DNA from: Nocardioides palaemonis
Lineage (GTDB): Bacteria > Actinomycetota > Actinomycetes > Propionibacteriales > Nocardioidaceae
NCBI RefSeq assembly: GCF_018275325.1
Contig: NZ_JAGVQR010000001.1
Location: 1,426,001-1,490,000, forward strand
DNA length: 64,000 nucleotides
Direction: 5' to 3'
In this document: positions 61,109-64,000 of the stretch, piece by piece
Numbering within the stretch: position 1 is the first letter of the stretch
How the letters are laid out: each line of letters opens with the position of its first letter
Program-made: the position numbers and the translations under genes
The notes under the pieces: model-generated
Told to the model about the DNA's origin: nothing
Seen by the model: the letters and a program-made list of their open reading frames with translations, nothing else
Databases searched by the model: none

Positions 61109-61935
61109 GCGGCCCGGTCGCGCAGGCGGGGCACCGCGGCGAGCACGGTGAGGGCGGCGGGTCCGGCGACGGGCGCGGCGAGCGCCATCGCCGCCGGCAG
61201 CGCCCAGCGCCGATCGGTGAGCGCACCCCAGACGAGCAGCGCGAGGGCGACGGGCAGCCGGAGTGCCAGCGGCCCGAAGGCCGCGGCGCCGACGACCTCG
61301 GTGCTCCGCTCGTGGCGGGTCAGGAAGTCGATCCAGTCGCCCCACGCGCCGGGAGCCACCGCGGCCGACACCGCGACCACCACGACGGTCCCCACGACGG
61401 ACCAGGCGAGGCTGCGCCACTCCCGGCGCACCGCGTACCAGAGGGGTCCGAGGGCCGGCGTCAGCTTGGTCAGTGCCACGAAGGCCCACGCGGCCGCGGC
61501 ACCGGGACGGGCGCCGGGACGGGCGGCGGCCACCACGACGAGCGCCATCAGCCAGAAGACGTTGCCGCTCAGGAGCTCGGGCGTGCAGCAGAGCACCAGC
61601 GGCACGGCGTAGCGCGGACCGAGCGGCCACAGCAGCCACACGAACGCCGCGAGCGCCGCGAGCGACCAGAGAGTCGCGAACACCGGCCACGGCAGCTGGG
61701 CGAGCGGCCACAGCGCCTGGACGAAGGCGGGGGAGTAGTTGTAGGCGTCGAGCTGGCCGGGCGCGAGGCGGTAGACCGCGTCGAGGGGTCCTTGCGCGGC
61801 CCGCCAGTAGGCGTGCGAGTCGATGCCGAACCTCATGTCGGTCATGACGTCGACGGCGAACGAGGTGAGCAGCAGCGCGTAGGCCCACACGACGACGAGG
61901 GGCAGCAGCCTGCGGGCCGTCGTCGAGGTGCTCAC
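60925..61935 (-). CDS. Glycosyltransferase family 87-like membrane protein
   Basis: A 336-residue polytopic protein paralogous to that at 47009-47884: both have a Y(N/L)YSPAF.QA.WPLA segment and LSGNVF. About eight helices are followed by a polar tail that runs antisense through the end of the neighbouring membrane-protein gene. GTG 61935 is preferred over the in-frame ATG 61953 because TAGGGT lies exactly seven bases upstream of it. It probably uses a polyprenyl-phosphate sugar donor at the outer membrane face; acceptor unknown. Confidence 0.75.
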   Translation of the reverse strand: MSTSTTARRLLPLVVVWAYALLLTSFAVDVMTDMRFGIDSHAYWRAAQGPLDAVYRLAPGQLDAYNYSPAFVQALWPLAQLPWPVFATLWSLAALAAFVWLLWPLGPRYAVPLVLCCTPELLSGNVFWLMALVVVAAARPGARPGAAAAWAFVALTKLTPALGPLWYAVRREWRSLAWSVVGTVVVVAVSAAVAPGAWGDWIDFLTRHERSTEVVGAAAFGPLALRLPVALALLVWGALTDRRWALPAAMALAAPVAGPAALTVLAAVPRLRDRAAQASGAGSSTTQQDHPDGQSTGVSPSVDAARSSGEVPPRVTTRSDDRIARRPPSRPSRKSR

Positions 61936-62054
61936 CTGCGGCACCCTATGCACGCCGCGTCACGGGCTGGCCGGTCGGGCGCGTCACGTGCGCGACACGC
62001 CGCGGCGCGACACGCCGGGACCCGCTGTCGGTGGGCCCTGCCACCTTTGCGGGC

Positions 62055-62261
62055 ATGACGACACGGATCGATTGCGACACCTGCGTGGTGCGCGGACTGC
62101 ACTGCCACGACTGCGTGGTGAGCGTCCTGCTCGGGCCGCCGCCCGAGCTGACGGTCGACGACGACGAGATGGCGGCGCTCGACGCGCTCGCCTCGGGCGG
62201 GCTGGTGCCGCCGCTGCGCCTGGTCGACCCCCGGAACGGGCCGGTCATCGAGTCGGCGTGA
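62055..62261 (+). CDS. Small cysteine-rich protein
   Basis: A 68-residue soluble protein with four Cys and nearby His in its first 26 residues (DCDTCVVRGLHCHDCVVSVLL), suggesting a metal or Fe-S site, followed by an acidic helix (DDDEMAALDALASGGLVPPL). I do not recognise a named family, though similar small proteins precede the NlpC/P60 gene in related genomes as far as I recall. It is divergent from the GT87-like gene. Confidence 0.65.
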   Translation: MTTRIDCDTCVVRGLHCHDCVVSVLLGPPPELTVDDDEMAALDALASGGLVPPLRLVDPRNGPVIESA

Positions 62262-62384
62262 GGCCGGACGAGGGACGGAGGTCCCGAAGTGCGGAGAAGA
62301 TTGGCGAGGCGCGGCACCGCCGTCTAGGCTGTCGCCCGACGTCCGTGACAGTGGGTCACCCGGCTCGCGCGGGCGTCGCGCCGA

Positions 62385-62545
62385 GTCGTCGCACCACGCC
62401 CCCGCACCACTGTGGTCGACGAGCCGGGGAACCACACTTCCCCCTGGGGTGAATCCCCTGCGAGGCGTGTCGCGCGAGCGGCACGAGGAGCAGGGGTAGG
62501 ACAGTCGTGCCGAACCCGTCAGCTCACCCGGTAGGCGTACGACAC
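62385..62545 (+). ncRNA. c-di-AMP riboswitch (ydaO-yuaA type)
   Basis: The region before the NlpC/P60 gene carries the conserved blocks of this riboswitch in order: a GCCGGGGAACCAC block (62423-62435), GGGGTGAATCCCC (62446-62458), GCAGGGGTAGGAC (62490-62502), and CCGAACCCGTCAGCTCACCCGGTAGGCG (62510-62537). Boundaries are approximate. The class binds cyclic di-AMP and, in actinobacteria, often controls cell-wall hydrolases such as RpfA or NlpC/P60 proteins, usually turning expression off. The rest of the 303-base gap (62262-62384) shows nothing definite. Confidence 0.9.
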
Positions 62546-62564
62546 CCGAGGAGTTCACCCGCTC

Positions 62565-63554
62565 GTGGCTCACCCCCGCAAGCGAGCTGGCGCGACCGCA
62601 CTTGGTCTCACCGCGATCGCTGCCATCGCCTTCGTGCCTGCAACGCCCGCCCAGGCAGACCCCGACATCAAGACCGTCAAGGCTCGCGTCGACCGCCTCT
62701 ACCACGAGGCCGAGGCCGCGCAGGAGCGGCTGCACGACGCCCGGCTCGACCTCGCCGACCTGCGCCAGGACCTCGCCGGCCTCAAGGCCGACCAGGCCCG
62801 GCAGGACGAGCGGCTCGACGCCGTGCGCGACCAGGTCTCCGACGCCGTCGTGCGCCAGCTCGAGGGTGAGGGCATCTCCACCGTCGGCCAGGTCGTCGTC
62901 TCCGAGGACCCGGGCTCGTTCCTCGACACCCTCTCCACGATGTCGTCGTTCAACGACCTGCAGTCCTCGCTGCTGTCCGACTACGACACCGAGCTGCAGG
63001 CCCTGGCGATCCGCCAGGAGGCCACCGACGACCGTGCCGACGAGATCGCCGACCTCACCGAGCAGCTGAGCTCGGAGAAGAGGACGGTCGACGACAAGCT
63101 GGCCGAGGCCAAGGACCTGCTCGCCGACCTCGAGGCGAAGGAGCGCGAGCGGCTGCTCGCCTCCCGCAGCGGGGTCTCCCGGATGCCGAGCTCGGTGCCC
63201 GCGTCGGGCCGCGCGGCCGCGGCCATCCAGTACGCGATGGCCCAGGTCGGGGACGCCTACGTCTACGGCGCGGCAGGCGAGAGCGCCTTCGACTGCAGCG
63301 GCCTGACCATGCGCGCCTGGGCCCAGGCCGGCGTGTCGCTGCCGCACTCGTCGTCGGCCCAGTACGGCTCCGGCCCGCACGTCGCCGCGAGCGACCTGCA
63401 GCCCGGCGACCTCGTCTTCTACTACAGCCCGATCAGCCACGTCGGCATGTACATCGGCAACGGCATGATCGTGCACGCCGCCAACCCCGGCGCGGGCGTC
63501 ACGGTCTCGGGTCTCTACTCGATGCCGTACGTCGGCGCGGTCCGCCCTGGCTGA
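62565..63554 (+). CDS. Secreted NlpC/P60 peptidoglycan endopeptidase
   Basis: A 329-residue exported cell-wall hydrolase. Residues 1-31 are a signal peptide (cleavage near AQA-DPD), about 35-210 is a coiled-coil domain (VKARVDRLYHEAEAAQERLHDARLDLADLRQDL), and the C-terminal NlpC/P60 domain has C244 in AFDCSGLTM and H292 in ISHVGMYIG. The coiled coil probably keeps the enzyme inactive or localises it, as in RipA/CwlO-type proteins. GTG 62565 follows a GAGGAG site. Expression is expected to respond to c-di-AMP through the riboswitch upstream. Confidence 0.94.
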   Translation: MAHPRKRAGATALGLTAIAAIAFVPATPAQADPDIKTVKARVDRLYHEAEAAQERLHDARLDLADLRQDLAGLKADQARQDERLDAVRDQVSDAVVRQLEGEGISTVGQVVVSEDPGSFLDTLSTMSSFNDLQSSLLSDYDTELQALAIRQEATDDRADEIADLTEQLSSEKRTVDDKLAEAKDLLADLEAKERERLLASRSGVSRMPSSVPASGRAAAAIQYAMAQVGDAYVYGAAGESAFDCSGLTMRAWAQAGVSLPHSSSAQYGSGPHVAASDLQPGDLVFYYSPISHVGMYIGNGMIVHAANPGAGVTVSGLYSMPYVGAVRPG

Positions 63555-63567
63555 CCTGCAGACCTCG

Positions 63568-63603
63568 AAGGCCGGCCGCCCACGCCTGTGGGTGGCCGGC
63601 CTT
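63568..63603 (+). terminator. Terminator after the NlpC/P60 gene
   Basis: A 16-bp stem with one G-U pair (63568-63583 with 63588-63603) and a GCCT loop, followed by TCG, starts 13 bases after the stop. It overlaps the proposed start of the next reading frame. Confidence 0.8.
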
Positions 63604-64000
63604 TCGTCGTGCGTGCTCCTGGCCGGTCTCGGGGCCGGTGCGGTGGTGCTCGGCCGAGACGGGCGCCACGACGTCCGCCCGGGGACGGTGGAGGCTCCCC
63701 GCGCCAGCCCGGCGGCGGCAGCGGCTGCGCTCGCCGACGTCGCGGCGGCCCTGCGCGACCGGGACACCGGTGCGCTCGTCGCGCTCGCGCCACCGGACGA
63801 CGAGGCAGCACGCACCGCGCTCGAGGGTGTGGGACGCAACGTCCGCTCGCTCGCGGTCCGCGACGTCGCTGTGCGCTACGTCGACCAGGCCGGCACGGTG
63901 GCCGCCGACGGCTCCTGGACCGCGGTCGCCGAGGTGGACTGGCGCCTCGGCGACCAGGACGCCGCGACGTCGACGGCGGAGGTGCTGGTCGGCCTCGTGC
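63592..64000 (+). CDS. Hypothetical membrane-anchored/exported protein (3' end beyond window)
   Basis: From GTG 63592 the frame is open to the window end (136 residues visible). It begins with a hydrophobic segment (VAGLSSCVLLAGLGAGAVVLGRDG) that can be a signal or anchor, followed by an Ala-rich soluble region (LADVAAALRDRDTGALVALAPPDDEAARTALEGVGRNV). I do not recognise the family; NTF2-like exported proteins have similar openings. The frame stays open further upstream (LADLQTSKAGRPRLW), overlapping the NlpC/P60 3' end, so the start is uncertain. A GTG at 63613 is another option. Confidence 0.55.
   Translation, partial: MAGLSSCVLLAGLGAGAVVLGRDGRHDVRPGTVEAPRASPAAAAAALADVAAALRDRDTGALVALAPPDDEAARTALEGVGRNVRSLAVRDVAVRYVDQAGTVAADGSWTAVAEVDWRLGDQDAATSTAEVLVGLV

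Noticed and set aside
61936..61953. ATG 61953 as the start of the GT87-like gene
   Set aside because: GTG 61935 has a TAGGGT box exactly seven bases upstream, and the extra residues (MHRVPQ) fall on that box.

Overview
The window is about 72% G+C by eye, with GTG as a frequent start codon and many ATGA/GTGA stop-start overlaps. Its gene families (Rieske/diheme QcrCAB with CtaCDEF, AdoK, PspA with PspAA/PspAB, DUF3043, DEDDh-UvrC fusion, c-di-AMP riboswitch before an NlpC/P60 hydrolase) point to an actinobacterium. Nocardioidaceae, probably Nocardioides, is my best guess. No rRNA, tRNA, insertion sequence, prophage or CRISPR array is visible.

Region 1 (1-9370) is sugar uptake by the PTS. A DeoR-type repressor, 1-phosphofructokinase and a fructose EIIABC run leftward from a divergent promoter. 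Rightward run enzyme I, an unusual double-Rossmann MDR dehydrogenase, mannitol EIICB and mannitol EIIA. No HPr and no classical mannitol-1-phosphate dehydrogenase lie here. Similar CCCGARTGTG motifs precede both ptsI and mtlA, suggesting one regulator for both sets.

Region 2 (9376-21939) holds an orphan molybdopterin oxidoreductase, rpsO-pnp with structured leaders, an M16 peptidase, dapB, a secreted M4 protease, an AzlCD exporter pair, a GNAT enzyme and a DUF3043 membrane protein. dapB and azlC each look as if one base is missing.

Region 3 (22110-31047) begins with an envelope-stress operon (pspA, pspAA, htpX, pspAB, GAF-histidine kinase). It continues with a winged-helix protein, nadA, a GlgC-like nucleotidyltransferase, an 82-bp tandem repeat and two small enzymes.

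Region 4 (31089-49425) carries glycerate kinase, ErpA, adenosine kinase, a coupled cysteine desulfurase-TusA pair and the terminal respiratory chain: ctaC-ctaD-ctaF rightward, and ctaE-qcrC-qcrA-qcrB leftward. Between these respiratory blocks sit a lipoprotein L,D-transpeptidase and a nuclease-like gene flanked on both sides by clustered inverted repeats. ctaG, a receiver-like protein and trpD follow.

Region 5 (49441-64000) holds two sets of polytopic membrane proteins (glycosyltransferase-like), a 1406-residue secreted multi-domain protein, a stand-alone Lrp/AsnC ligand-binding domain, a DEDDh exonuclease/UvrC-like fusion, a NYN-domain protein and an NlpC/P60 hydrolase under a c-di-AMP riboswitch. 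The order of many genes from about 31 to 63.5 kb resembles what I recall of M. tuberculosis Rv2190c-Rv2206.

A recurrent feature is a TANNNT hexamer ending 6-8 nt before the start codon of at least fifteen genes, the signature of leaderless transcripts. I used it to choose several starts.
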